Positions 1 through 7,664 are shown, counted from the first letter of the stretch. The stretch: 12,402 nucleotides of DNA from Euryarchaeota archaeon UBA623 (GCA_002505325.1 DAUV01000073.1:1-12402), one strand, 5' to 3'. Notes: generated by a model not told the origin, from the letters alone. Made by a program: numbers and translations.

Positions 1-1602
1 AATCGCCCTTCGCATGAAACGCCACATGAAAGTTAGTATCAGGGCGCGGATATGAGCGCCGTCGATGTCAGCATCAGTCATAATAATGATTTTCCCGTAG
101 CGCAGTTTCTCAGGATCGAAGGCCCCCTCGTCCTCCTCTTCGTTACCAACTCCGGCCCCTAGGGCCCTAATCATGCGCTGGATTTGTTCGTTTGAGAACA
201 CCTTGGTTAGGTTACGCTGCTGTCTCTCAACATTGAGAATCTTCCCCCTTAGAGGAAGTACGGCCTGTGTGCGCCTATCTCGAGCAGTCTTGGCCGAACC
301 ACCCGCGCTCTCGCCTTCGACGATGTAGACCTCACATTCAGAGGGGTCCTTGGACTGACAGTCGGCTAGTTGACCTGGTAAGCCACCGCCTTCGAGCACG
401 CCTTTCCTACGGGTCAGGTCACGGGCTTTGCGTGCAGCGTCCCTCGCCTTGCTCGCGAGGACCGACTTGTCGACTATGATGCGGGCCACGGAGGGATTTT
501 CTTCGAAATACTCGCCGAGCTTTTCGTTAACTATCTGTTCGACGATACCGGTGACCTCACTGGTCACCAGTTTGGACTTGGTCTGAGCGTTGAAGGAAGG
601 GTCGGGGTGTTTGATCGAAATGACTGCCGACAAACCTTCTCGGACATCGTCACCCGACAGACTGCTGACGTTCTTCAGGAGCTTTCTCGATTGGGCGTAG
701 GAGTTGATCGTCCTTGTCAGAGACCCCTTCAGTCCCGACAGATGAGTTCCTCCGTCGGTGTTGTGGATGATGTTTGTGAAGCAGTGGATAATTTCGGAGT
801 AGGCATCGGTCCACTGCAGGGCAACCTCGACATGCACTTCGCCCTTGTCACCCTGCTTGGAACCGAGGATGTGTAAGACCTCGTCATGGACGACTTCTTT
901 TTTCTCGTTCATTGCCGTGACGTATTCCTTCAGGCCGCCGTCGTACTTGTGCTCAATCTCAACAGTATCATTGCCTCGAAAATCTCGCATCCAGATTTGC
1001 AGCCCAGCGTTCAGGAAAGCAGTCCTGCGCATCCTGGTGTTAATCTGCTCGAAATCGAACTCGACGACGTCGCTGAAGATGGTCATATCGGGCTTGAAGT
1101 TGATGGTCGTACCAGTGGTGTCGGATTTACCAGTCGCCTTCAGGGCGGCCTTGCGCTTTCCTCTGACGTACTCTTGACTCCACTCCTTACCTTCCCGGTA
1201 AATGGTCATCGTAAGCCGTTCCGAGACGGCGTTGACAGCACTCACTCCGACGCCGTGTAGTCCACCAGCTACTTTGTACGCCTCGTTGTCGAACTTGCCA
1301 CCTGCGTGGAGCTTGGTCATGATGACCTCGGCAGCACTAATCTTCTCTTCTGGGTGCTTGCCCACAGGAATCCCTCTGCCATGGTCGATGACTGTGACAG
1401 ACCCATCCTTTTCCAGATTCACTTCTACTGTGGCATTGTACCCAGCGAGGTGCTCGTCGACGGCGTTATCGACGACTTCCCAGATGCAGTGGTGTAGGGC
1501 AGAACCATCGTGCGGGTCTCCTAGATACATCCCCGGACGCTTCCTGACTGCTTCCAGTCCCTCAAGGACCTGAATCGCCTTCGCGTCGTACTTCTCAGCC
1601 AT
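1..1602 (-). CDS. gyrB: DNA gyrase subunit B (partial; C-terminus beyond window start)
   Basis: ATPase subunit of the type IIA topoisomerase that introduces negative supercoils together with GyrA in the cytoplasm. The frame is open for 534 codons from the ATG at 1602 to the window edge, with no internal stop on a full codon check. The GHKL ATPase residues fall at the same numbers as in E. coli GyrB: E42 and N46 in EVVDNAVDE, D73 in DHGRGIP, and the K103/K110 region HAGGKF...YKVAGGLHGVGV. The TOPRIM domain shows EGESAGGSA (catalytic E429), QAVLPLRGKILNVE, and MTDADIDG (D510, D512). QAVLPLRGKILNVE resembles GyrB more than ParE. About 100 C-terminal residues should lie outside the window. Divergent from aroD across a dyad-rich gap. 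Bacterial-type gyrase is known in Thermoplasmatota, including Marine Group II, so it fits an archaeal host. Identity is near certain; calling it gyrase rather than topo IV is very likely. Confidence 0.95.
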   Translation of the reverse strand, partial: MAEKYDAKAIQVLEGLEAVRKRPGMYLGDPHDGSALHHCIWEVVDNAVDEHLAGYNATVEVNLEKDGSVTVIDHGRGIPVGKHPEEKISAAEVIMTKLHAGGKFDNEAYKVAGGLHGVGVSAVNAVSERLTMTIYREGKEWSQEYVRGKRKAALKATGKSDTTGTTINFKPDMTIFSDVVEFDFEQINTRMRRTAFLNAGLQIWMRDFRGNDTVEIEHKYDGGLKEYVTAMNEKKEVVHDEVLHILGSKQGDKGEVHVEVALQWTDAYSEIIHCFTNIIHNTDGGTHLSGLKGSLTRTINSYAQSRKLLKNVSSLSGDDVREGLSAVISIKHPDPSFNAQTKSKLVTSEVTGIVEQIVNEKLGEYFEENPSVARIIVDKSVLASKARDAARKARDLTRRKGVLEGGGLPGQLADCQSKDPSECEVYIVEGESAGGSAKTARDRRTQAVLPLRGKILNVERQQRNLTKVFSNEQIQRMIRALGAGVGNEEEDEGAFDPEKLRYGKIIIMTDADIDGAHIRALILTFMWRFMRRAI

Positions 1603-1618
1603 TTTTTCCACTTTCTCT

Positions 1619-1644
1619 TGAGGGTTCCCTTAGGGGAACCCTCA
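1619..1644. repeat. Inverted repeat in the gyrB leader (11-bp arms, 4-nt loop)
   Basis: The arms GAGGGTTCCC (1620-1629) and GGGAACCCTC (1634-1643) are perfectly complementary around TTAG, and the flanking T1619/A1644 adds one more pair. It lies 18 nt upstream of the gyrB ATG, about where transcription from the box at 1652-1659 would start. It could be a protein-binding operator over the start site or an RNA hairpin near the 5' end of gyrB mRNA. Base-pairing is directly visible; function is inferred. Confidence 0.6.
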
Positions 1645-1651
1645 GCGCACC

Positions 1652-1659
1652 TATAATTT
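1652..1659 (-). promoter_or_regulatory. Putative TATA box for gyrB
   Basis: On the minus strand this reads AAATTATA, an AT-rich octamer standing out in GC-rich surroundings and resembling an archaeal TATA element. Archaeal initiation about 25 nt downstream would fall near 1630, giving a leader of roughly 28 nt. The box is bracketed by CACC (1648-1651) and GGTG (1660-1663), and by the two GAGGGTT/AACCCTC dyads further out. Confidence 0.45.
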
Positions 1660-1669
1660 GGTGTAGGTC

Positions 1670-1686
1670 GAGGGTTATCAACCCTC
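1670..1686. repeat. Second GAGGGTT/AACCCTC inverted repeat upstream of the gyrB TATA box
   Basis: GAGGGTT (1670-1676) and AACCCTC (1680-1686) form a perfect 7-bp dyad around ATC. The same heptamer pair makes up the outer part of the dyad at 1619-1644, so the region has four copies of one heptamer in alternating orientation on both sides of the TATA-like box. That arrangement suggests a paired operator more than an RNA hairpin, because this copy lies upstream of the expected start site. Confidence 0.5.
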
Positions 1687-1734
1687 CTTATGGTGGCCCC
1701 CAAAATCACTGAAAATGAAGTACTAATTTCAAGC

Positions 1735-1750
1735 CAGGCCTATAGGCCTG
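1735..1750. repeat. 16-bp perfect palindrome upstream of aroD
   Basis: CAGGCCTATAGGCCTG equals its own reverse complement over all 16 bases; the next flanking pair (C1734/T1751) does not match. It lies 48 nt before the aroD start, a little upstream of the TATA-like TTATAC at 1769-1774. A dimeric regulator site is the simplest reading. No known factor is recognised. Confidence 0.45.
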
Positions 1751-1768
1751 TGAAATCGCACGACACGG

Positions 1769-1791
1769 TTATACAGACTGCCAAGGTGGAG
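1769..1791 (+). promoter_or_regulatory. Putative weak TATA element and ribosome-binding site of aroD
   Basis: TTATAC at 1769-1774 lies 25-30 nt before the aroD ATG, where a TATA box for a very short leader would be. AAGGTGGAG at 1783-1791 is purine-rich and ends 7 nt before the ATG, a good Shine-Dalgarno distance, and supports the start at 1799. The two readings conflict in part (leaderless versus led), so the TATA assignment is the weaker one. Confidence 0.35.
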
Positions 1792-1798
1792 CGGCCGA

Positions 1799-2611
1799 AT
1801 GCCTCGACCACTCATCTGCGTGACACTGAGGGGGTGCACCGTCGATGAGATGCTGAAGGACGCAGCCATGGCGACTGCTGCTGGGGCAGATATGGTCGAA
1901 GTACGTCTGGACAAACTCTGGGTCGTAGAGCAGATGCCTGAGCCCGATCCCACAGAAGGGGAAGAGGAGAGTGATAGTCGTAAACCCAAATATGTCGAGC
2001 CCGATATGATTCCGCAACCACTTGACTCGGTTGACGTACAGGGGGCACTTGAGTCACTTAAGCAGGGCATCGGCCTACCGGTAGTCCTTACATGCCGCCC
2101 AGAGCGCCAGCAGGGCCATTATCCGGGAGAAGAGGAGCAACGTATCGAAGTGTTGAGTGCGGCAATCAAGAGTGGCGTCAGTTGGATTGATCTCGAGGTC
2201 GATATCGAGTCGAAGGCGCGCAAATCTCTGATGGATGTTGCCTCAGGTAAGGCCAAGGTCATCGCCTCCTTTCACTCATCGGAGAATCCCCCTTCGGCTT
2301 CAGAGATAATCCACGATATCGAAGATAGTTCTGATGACGGAGACATCATCAAAATCTGCTACCGATCTTCAGGCCGCCACGACGGACTACGTCTGTTTGA
2401 GGCAGCGTGGGGGCTCAGGGGCTCAGGGGCTCATTACGCCATCATGGGATTGGGATGGGGCGGCGATTGGACTAGGATTCACGCCCCATTGCTTGAACAG
2501 GCCCTAGTATACACTACTATGGACAAGGGCCTACACATCTCGCGACAGGGCAGAATCAATGCCTCGGACCTGCAGACTGCGTGGCAACTGCTAGAATACG
2601 AGACCGCCTAA
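1799..2611 (+). CDS. aroD: 3-Dehydroquinate dehydratase, type I
   Basis: Third step of the shikimate pathway: dehydrates 3-dehydroquinate to 3-dehydroshikimate through a Schiff base in the cytoplasm. Matches to known active-site positions of type I enzymes are visible in order: E34 and R36 in VEVRLD, R100 in LTCRPE, catalytic H159 in SFHSSE, Schiff-base K185 in IIKICY, R225 in WTRIH and Q249 in ISRQG. H159-K185 and K185-R225 spacings (26 and 40) are close to those in the Salmonella enzyme (27 and 43). The E34-R100 interval is about 30 residues longer than usual because of an acidic, Pro-rich insert at roughly residues 44-74. Length 270 aa. A purine-rich site precedes the ATG. No other shikimate gene is adjacent in the window. 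Its stop overlaps the stop of the convergent minus-strand gene by 4 bp. Confidence 0.85.
   Translation: MPRPLICVTLRGCTVDEMLKDAAMATAAGADMVEVRLDKLWVVEQMPEPDPTEGEEESDSRKPKYVEPDMIPQPLDSVDVQGALESLKQGIGLPVVLTCRPERQQGHYPGEEEQRIEVLSAAIKSGVSWIDLEVDIESKARKSLMDVASGKAKVIASFHSSENPPSASEIIHDIEDSSDDGDIIKICYRSSGRHDGLRLFEAAWGLRGSGAHYAIMGLGWGGDWTRIHAPLLEQALVYTTMDKGLHISRQGRINASDLQTAWQLLEYETA
2410..2433 (+). repeat. aroD: Three tandem copies of GGGGCTCA inside aroD
   Basis: Three exact head-to-tail copies of an octamer (2410-2417, 2418-2425, 2426-2433) encode a Gly-rich stretch around residues 204-211, just before the conserved AIMGLG strand. Because 8 is not a multiple of 3, gain or loss of a single unit would shift the frame before the R225 and Q249 active-site motifs. 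Confidence 0.8.
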
Positions 2612-3510
2612 CCGTCTTGGCCGCGTTCATCACGCTCACTTTCGAGGTAAGGAACCTGGCGCAAATCTTCATCATCGCCAAGACCGGCCGACATGTATCT
2701 ACTGTGGATGATAAGAGGAACGATGATGCAAGCTACCGGTAGCGCTGCTATCAGGATGTAGGCGACGAAATTGGGTAGAGTCGTCCTCTCTTCAACATCA
2801 ACCAATATCTCGACATTCATACTGCCTCCGGCGGCATTTCTATCGGAACCCCTTCCGTTGTCCCAACCGTCCACGACGAGGTAGTACTGAGGATTGTCTG
2901 AATCGAACCATCCTACAGAGGACCACGCCGATCCTACGGAGTCTATTGCCACCGAGAACACTTGACTAGAGACACTCTCGTATGCGTGAACATCTCTGAA
3001 AGGTAGCCACATGGCCATGTCTTTCCATTCCACTGGTAATTCGTCGACAATTCCCTCCAAATCCTCCCACTCTCTAGTGTCGTAACTTGATACATAGCGA
3101 TCCCAGTTGACTTCATCCAGTAAGTATACATCGCCAATCGCTCCCATGGTCGGCGCTGACTGTGAATCAGAACTCAAATAGAGGCAGAAGGTATACTGAT
3201 AGCCAGGAACCAGTTCCATCTCAATCGCATTAGCGCTGTCGTTGTAAACCGTCATATCGGTGCTGAAGTCGCGATCTAGGGGCTTCAGCGTAGACTGCTG
3301 ATTCCATTCATCCCAGCCCCAAAAATCATCTTCGATCGAGTGCTCTTCGAAGTACTGGGATATCTCGGGGGAGTTTCCAGCCGGAACGTCACAGGTCGCC
3401 TCTGCAGATGCAATCGGAGCCACGATTACTGTAGCGAACACAACGACTACGGGCAAGAGCAGACAGAGGTTGATTGCGGCCGCAGTGAGCTTCCTAGGGC
3501 CGTTCTCCAC
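2608..3510 (-). CDS. Membrane-anchored secreted protein of unknown family
   Basis: I do not recognise the family. The 300-residue product has a signal peptide (hydrophobic core about 9-35, likely cleavage after ASA36), an ectodomain of about 210 residues rich in Trp, Tyr and Asp with a few Cys (C40, C109), one membrane helix at about 247-268, and a charged cytoplasmic tail of about 30 residues. That is the same plan as the upstream peptidase and the cyclotransferase at 7678. The ectodomain has short beta-type segments (for example YQYTFCLYL, QYYLVVDG, MNVEILVDV) that would suit a jelly-roll or pre-peptidase C-terminal-like fold; this is a guess. The start is GTG, supported by GAGGAGG at 3519-3525, 8 nt upstream. 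It begins 2 nt after the peptidase stop, so translational coupling is likely. Its stop overlaps that of aroD. Confidence 0.8.
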   Translation of the reverse strand: MENGPRKLTAAAINLCLLLPVVVVFATVIVAPIASAEATCDVPAGNSPEISQYFEEHSIEDDFWGWDEWNQQSTLKPLDRDFSTDMTVYNDSANAIEMELVPGYQYTFCLYLSSDSQSAPTMGAIGDVYLLDEVNWDRYVSSYDTREWEDLEGIVDELPVEWKDMAMWLPFRDVHAYESVSSQVFSVAIDSVGSAWSSVGWFDSDNPQYYLVVDGWDNGRGSDRNAAGGSMNVEILVDVEERTTLPNFVAYILIAALPVACIIVPLIIHSRYMSAGLGDDEDLRQVPYLESERDERGQDG

Positions 3511-3512
3511 GC

Positions 3513-6500
3513 TCAGCGCCTCCTCGTCCGGATGGGCCGGATGTATCCGGAATCCTTGTTTCTTCGCTCTTGTACAGTCAGATACTTCGGCTGTGGAGGT
3601 GGCTTGTGTTGGTCCATACCAGGCAGGCCTCCTTCAACTTCAACTTCTGTAACATCATAGGTCTCGAGCATCTCATTGGCATCCAACTCATCCTCGTCCT
3701 TTTCCCGCATAATCAGCCATCCGAGTACGAGGACGGCCGCAACCAATGCTAGCAGCCCCGCGCTCTCTTTGTTGGGAACTAGGTCACTCCATGTAAGGTC
3801 GGCCAGCGACTTCGGCTGGTCATCTTCCTGCACCGAGAGGACAGTGATTACGTATTCCTTGGAGGAGCAGACGTCCACGCCGTCACACACCTGCATCAAG
3901 ATTCTGATTTCACCGGGTTGATTCCAAGTTTGGTTGCCCCACAACCAGTCGTTTCGCGTGTCCCCGTCGAGGTTGGTGTCTTGCAGCGCGTTGAGATCCC
4001 ATCTCACTGTCAGTGGACCTGTTAGGGGCCGGTCACGGTCATTGGCCGGATTGCCGTCTCCATCACTGTCGTCAGACTGGTCCAGATCCATCCACGCCTC
4101 TATACCGTCGACTAGATCCAAATCTTCGGCGCTAGAGTTCAGCAGCACGATATCACCCATAGAGACGTAGTCGGCAGAGATCGGATCATTGGTGATAATC
4201 ACAGGAGCCCTAGAGACGTGAACGGTCAGAGTGGTCGTATTTGTCTCACCACCCTCAAAACCGTCAATCACCGTCAGGGTTACGACATAGGTGCCGGGAA
4301 TCTCGTAGGCGTGCCACACCACCGGTCCGCTGACTGGCGAACTGGCGTCGCCGAAATCCCAAATCCACGAGACTATACCGTTCCACTCCGATGAATCGGA
4401 ATCCGTTGATGTTCGTCCCACAAACAGTGGGTCGGCATCGTAACTGTCAGAACCATCGAACCTGATTGGGTCGCCGGGCGCCACGAATGCGCCCCCTCCA
4501 GCAGTATGAGGGACTTGCCAGACTACGCCATCCTCAGTCTGAGGGATTTCACTCATCACAGACCCATTGACGCTCGGGCAACTGAATTCAAGTTCTGGGA
4601 CAGGCAGTGGATTGGCTATCCTAATCGAGTATGACTTGGTGGCAGAGGAGAGCCCTCTGTCGTCGATTACGGTGAGACTGATGGTGTACAGTCCGGGCTC
4701 AAGGAAGGTGTGACTCACTGAAGAGACGTTGTACACAGCGTCATCGAAGTCCGAGATTTCCCACATAGTTTGTAGCAGTGATGTGTCACCATCTGGGTCA
4801 AATGATTCGCTAACGAATGTGTAGGTCGTATCCACATCACCATCCAGCGGTCTTGCGAAAACTGCGACTGGTCTCTGATTAAACACCTGTACTTGAAGCA
4901 GGGCCATGGAGGTGTTGCCATCATCATCAGTAACTTCGAGGGTGACGTTCTTCATTCCTGGCTCAAGCCATCCGGCGCTGGGGTTCTGTAGGATGGACTC
5001 TGTCGAAGAAAAATCGGAAGTTAGTGCCATCCCAGAACCGTCTAGATTGACTCCTCCCTCAAAGAACCAGCTATACTCAACAATCATCCCGTCTGAGTCC
5101 TCAAAGACTGTCGGCATAATCAGTGGAGTCAGTGTGTATGTCTGCAGTGGTTCGTCAAAAATCTGTTTCGGTAAACGATTCAGGACTTTGATGTAAATTG
5201 AGTGCTCGACGATGTGAATCCCATCATCGACTGTCAAAATCAGGGTGTAGATGATTCCGTCAGCGCTACCATCCACCCACGAGTGTCCGGCCTCAGATGC
5301 CCCCCGCCCTCCTTCGTTCTGCCCGTCGCCCCAGTCCCAAGTGAATACCAACTCATTGAGGGGGACATTGTCCGAGGTCTCTCTAGCTGAGAATTGCACT
5401 CTCTGATCAGTGAGGAGCACCAGTTCGTCAGTGATGATGACTCCATCCACGGAGATCTCAGGAATCGGGTCAGAGATGTCACTCACTGAGATGTTCCAAG
5501 ATTGAGGATCCGAGTAGTATCCTCCTTGATCCTGCACCACCAGAACAATCTGGTATTCTCCGGCGTTGAGGTATGAGTGGGTCGGATTCTTCAACCCGGA
5601 CGAGTTGTTGTCTCCGAGATCCCAGATATACGCTACAGGAGTGTCGTTATGGCTGAATGTACCATTCAACTGACTGAAGCCCCACGAGTCGTACCCCGAA
5701 CCGAACATGGTCACAGGTAGCCACGTCTGAGTGACTGGAGTGGACATCGAACCGGATGCGACAGGATTCATGTTAGCCAGAGTCATGGGCAGTGAGAACG
5801 CTTGGTCCACAATTTCCCCTGTAACGTCACGGATTCGGATGCCATAGGTCCAGTCTCCCGATGAAGGGGGGGTGAACCAGACGCTCCTCGGAGACGGAAC
5901 ACTGTTACCGGCGGTGATGTCGAAGACCACCGAGTCAGACACACTGTTGTTGACATAAGCCTCGACAGTCACCTCAAGAATTTCGAAGAATGCATTGGAC
6001 TCCACCTCGAGATCGATGCGAACGCTGTCGTCAAAACCATCCTCGTCCCTGTCGAAGGAGGCAATCGTGTCTATCGAGACTTCCGCAGGGTCGGTAATCA
6101 GGCCAGCATGTACGGTGAGTGAGGCCGTTGGATACGATCCAGTGGTGATGCCGCAGGAAACGTAGTTGTAATCGCAGTCGGTGACCATGGATTCGTACCA
6201 TGTGAGCAGCCAGACCTCGTCAGTGGTGTTTCCGAAACCGTGCACCAATCCTGTTCCAGCTCCTGTTCCGGAGTCTATCCGCAGGCTACTCATCGACCAA
6301 GTTCCCGTGACCGCGTCGCGGGCCATTATCGCACCTTCGAAGCCGAACTGAGTTGGTTGCACCATCATATTGAGGGGGGCGCCGGAACCTTGGGAGAACT
6401 TGTATGCTCTCATGCCCCAGCCCTCTATGTTCTGACTGGAGCTGTTCCAATCGTTGACCCACTGGTCGTTGTATCCACTCATCTGGGCCTTGCAGATGTA

Positions 6501-7619
6501 GGCGGCAATGCATCCTGAGGTGAGATCGAGGTTGGTGAACCCGAAGGCTCCCTGGGCGCTGTCCAGAGACACTGCCGCACTGAAGTTAGCAAAGATCTCA
6601 CTCATCGTCGTCCCGATGGAGGTCGAACCTGTCTCTGGATTTTGAGCCAGATTCTCGATAGCGGCTCCACCGGTAGCCGTATCGGCGACCAGCCTCTGGA
6701 TTGCGGCACCACCGCCGAGTTTATCGGCTAGGTACATCAGAAACATGAAACCGGCACCGTAGTCTGCTATCCTGCCGTTCCACCATCGCACGCTGAGGCT
6801 ACTATCCTGCGACCATTCATTGGCGTGCCCTGTCAGCGTGCTGGTGACTCCGAAGGCTAGGTACGCTGCCATGTCCGCTGCTCCCTCGTCGATCCACAGA
6901 TACTCGTACGGGTCCCTCGAGTTATGCAGCAGATGCTCAAACTCATGGGCAAGGATGGTGTTCCTCCAACTCATGTCATCGACGTCGACGAACACTGACT
7001 CCCTAACTGAAGAGATACCGGGTGAGAAGTATCCACCGGTCCCTCCTGCTCCGTCGATGGCAATCAGGACAATCTCGATTTGGCAATTGTTGTCGACATC
7101 GGGCGGACTGCCGAAGTAGGTCGTGACTGTGGGGTAAATCGTCGATTCCCATGTCGAGGCAATATCATTGAGTGTGGTAGATGAGATAATCTGACCGTCC
7201 TCAACTAGAATAGCAGAATTGGCAGATATCTTCTGCACTGTGACAGAGACGCTACCGCTGGCTGTGGAGACGTTACCAGTATCGCCTTGACTCCATGCAT
7301 TCTCACAAGCACGTATCGTTGATTTCGAGTTCAGGTAGCCCGGGGAGAACGGGAGAACCAACCCCGGATAACCGGCTTCCCTCCATTCAATCTTCAGGTG
7401 GCCGGTAGCCGAGAATACAGGTTCAGACTCATCTGTGAACAGGTACCGCTTGCCCTCAATAGAGGGGTCGAACTCCGAGAAGTCACCTGACATGATTTCA
7501 GTTACCGATTCAGTGGATTGCGGCTCTGCGAGAGTCAAAGGAGAAAGACTAGCGAACAGCATCGTCAGAACCAGCATGACAGATGCTCTGCGAGACGCTG
7601 CTACATTATGGGGGGGCAT
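3513..7619 (-). CDS. Large secreted HExxH metallopeptidase-like protein with PKD/Ig-like repeats and C-terminal anchor
   Basis: Probable extracellular zinc protease tethered to the cell surface; 1,368 residues from the ATG at 7619. Signal peptide at about 10-31 (hydrophobic run, cleavage near TLA). The catalytic region (about 80-500) holds AHEFEHLLH (H225, E226, H229) and WIDEGAADM (E245 as possible third zinc ligand), a pattern like M30/M6-type gluzincins. Six PKD/Ig-like segments follow from about 630 to 1260; three keep a clear PKD core (WDLGD 666, WDWGD 761, WDFGD 1087). Asp-rich loops (DRDEDG 523-528, DDSDGDGN 1183-1190, DTNLDGD 1214-1220) look like calcium sites. A helix at about 1288-1304 is followed by a 64-residue tail that is acidic at first and ends strongly basic. 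GGAG at 7628-7631 sits 8 nt before this ATG; an in-frame GTG at 7628 is the alternative start. Substrate unknown. Confidence 0.82.
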   Translation of the reverse strand: MPPHNVAASRRASVMLVLTMLFASLSPLTLAEPQSTESVTEIMSGDFSEFDPSIEGKRYLFTDESEPVFSATGHLKIEWREAGYPGLVLPFSPGYLNSKSTIRACENAWSQGDTGNVSTASGSVSVTVQKISANSAILVEDGQIISSTTLNDIASTWESTIYPTVTTYFGSPPDVDNNCQIEIVLIAIDGAGGTGGYFSPGISSVRESVFVDVDDMSWRNTILAHEFEHLLHNSRDPYEYLWIDEGAADMAAYLAFGVTSTLTGHANEWSQDSSLSVRWWNGRIADYGAGFMFLMYLADKLGGGAAIQRLVADTATGGAAIENLAQNPETGSTSIGTTMSEIFANFSAAVSLDSAQGAFGFTNLDLTSGCIAAYICKAQMSGYNDQWVNDWNSSSQNIEGWGMRAYKFSQGSGAPLNMMVQPTQFGFEGAIMARDAVTGTWSMSSLRIDSGTGAGTGLVHGFGNTTDEVWLLTWYESMVTDCDYNYVSCGITTGSYPTASLTVHAGLITDPAEVSIDTIASFDRDEDGFDDSVRIDLEVESNAFFEILEVTVEAYVNNSVSDSVVFDITAGNSVPSPRSVWFTPPSSGDWTYGIRIRDVTGEIVDQAFSLPMTLANMNPVASGSMSTPVTQTWLPVTMFGSGYDSWGFSQLNGTFSHNDTPVAYIWDLGDNNSSGLKNPTHSYLNAGEYQIVLVVQDQGGYYSDPQSWNISVSDISDPIPEISVDGVIITDELVLLTDQRVQFSARETSDNVPLNELVFTWDWGDGQNEGGRGASEAGHSWVDGSADGIIYTLILTVDDGIHIVEHSIYIKVLNRLPKQIFDEPLQTYTLTPLIMPTVFEDSDGMIVEYSWFFEGGVNLDGSGMALTSDFSSTESILQNPSAGWLEPGMKNVTLEVTDDDGNTSMALLQVQVFNQRPVAVFARPLDGDVDTTYTFVSESFDPDGDTSLLQTMWEISDFDDAVYNVSSVSHTFLEPGLYTISLTVIDDRGLSSATKSYSIRIANPLPVPELEFSCPSVNGSVMSEIPQTEDGVVWQVPHTAGGGAFVAPGDPIRFDGSDSYDADPLFVGRTSTDSDSSEWNGIVSWIWDFGDASSPVSGPVVWHAYEIPGTYVVTLTVIDGFEGGETNTTTLTVHVSRAPVIITNDPISADYVSMGDIVLLNSSAEDLDLVDGIEAWMDLDQSDDSDGDGNPANDRDRPLTGPLTVRWDLNALQDTNLDGDTRNDWLWGNQTWNQPGEIRILMQVCDGVDVCSSKEYVITVLSVQEDDQPKSLADLTWSDLVPNKESAGLLALVAAVLVLGWLIMREKDEDELDANEMLETYDVTEVEVEGGLPGMDQHKPPPQPKYLTVQERRNKDSGYIRPIRTRRR

Positions 7620-7622
7620 ATT

Positions 7623-7637
7623 CAACACTCCGTGTTG
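7623..7637. repeat. Short inverted repeat at the peptidase start
   Basis: CAACAC (7623-7628) and GTGTTG (7632-7637) pair perfectly around TCC. The dyad covers the proposed ribosome-binding GGAG of the minus-strand peptidase gene, so in mRNA it could mask that site, or in DNA act as a small operator. Six-base arms also occur by chance, so this is tentative. Confidence 0.3.
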
Positions 7638-7664
7638 TTTTCAGGCGCAATCTGCTCAAAGACC

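Larger units (their letters stand above)
1603..1798. promoter_or_regulatory. gyrB-aroD divergent intergenic region
   Basis: This 196-bp gap separates the divergent gyrB and aroD starts and has no credible gene: the short frames crossing it are antisense or run into gyrB. It holds an AT-rich TATA-like box facing gyrB, two inverted repeats built from the same heptamer (GAGGGTT/AACCCTC), a 16-bp perfect palindrome and a purine-rich ribosome-binding stretch before aroD. It is the largest non-coding interval in the window and must carry the promoters of both genes. Individual elements are listed separately. Confidence 0.75.

Noticed and set aside
550..568. Perfect 7-bp hairpin GGTGACC/GGTCACC
   Set aside because: It falls inside conserved gyrB coding sequence and has no following T-run or gene end, so chance is the likely cause.
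607..1573. Several overlapping plus-strand frames opposite gyrB
   Set aside because: All are shadows of the conserved GyrB ATPase and transducer regions on the minus strand.
1603..1798. Possible small RNA or tRNA gene between gyrB and aroD
   Set aside because: No cloverleaf, T-loop or conserved RNA motif was found; the inverted repeats read better as operators or a leader hairpin.
2596..2620. Terminator between convergent aroD and the surface-protein gene
   Set aside because: The stops overlap by 4 bp and there is no hairpin or T-run; any termination signal would have to lie within coding sequence.
4000..6000. Possible split or frameshifted peptidase gene because of its great length
   Set aside because: The frame is open throughout and the PKD-like segments follow in order, so it reads as one intact gene.
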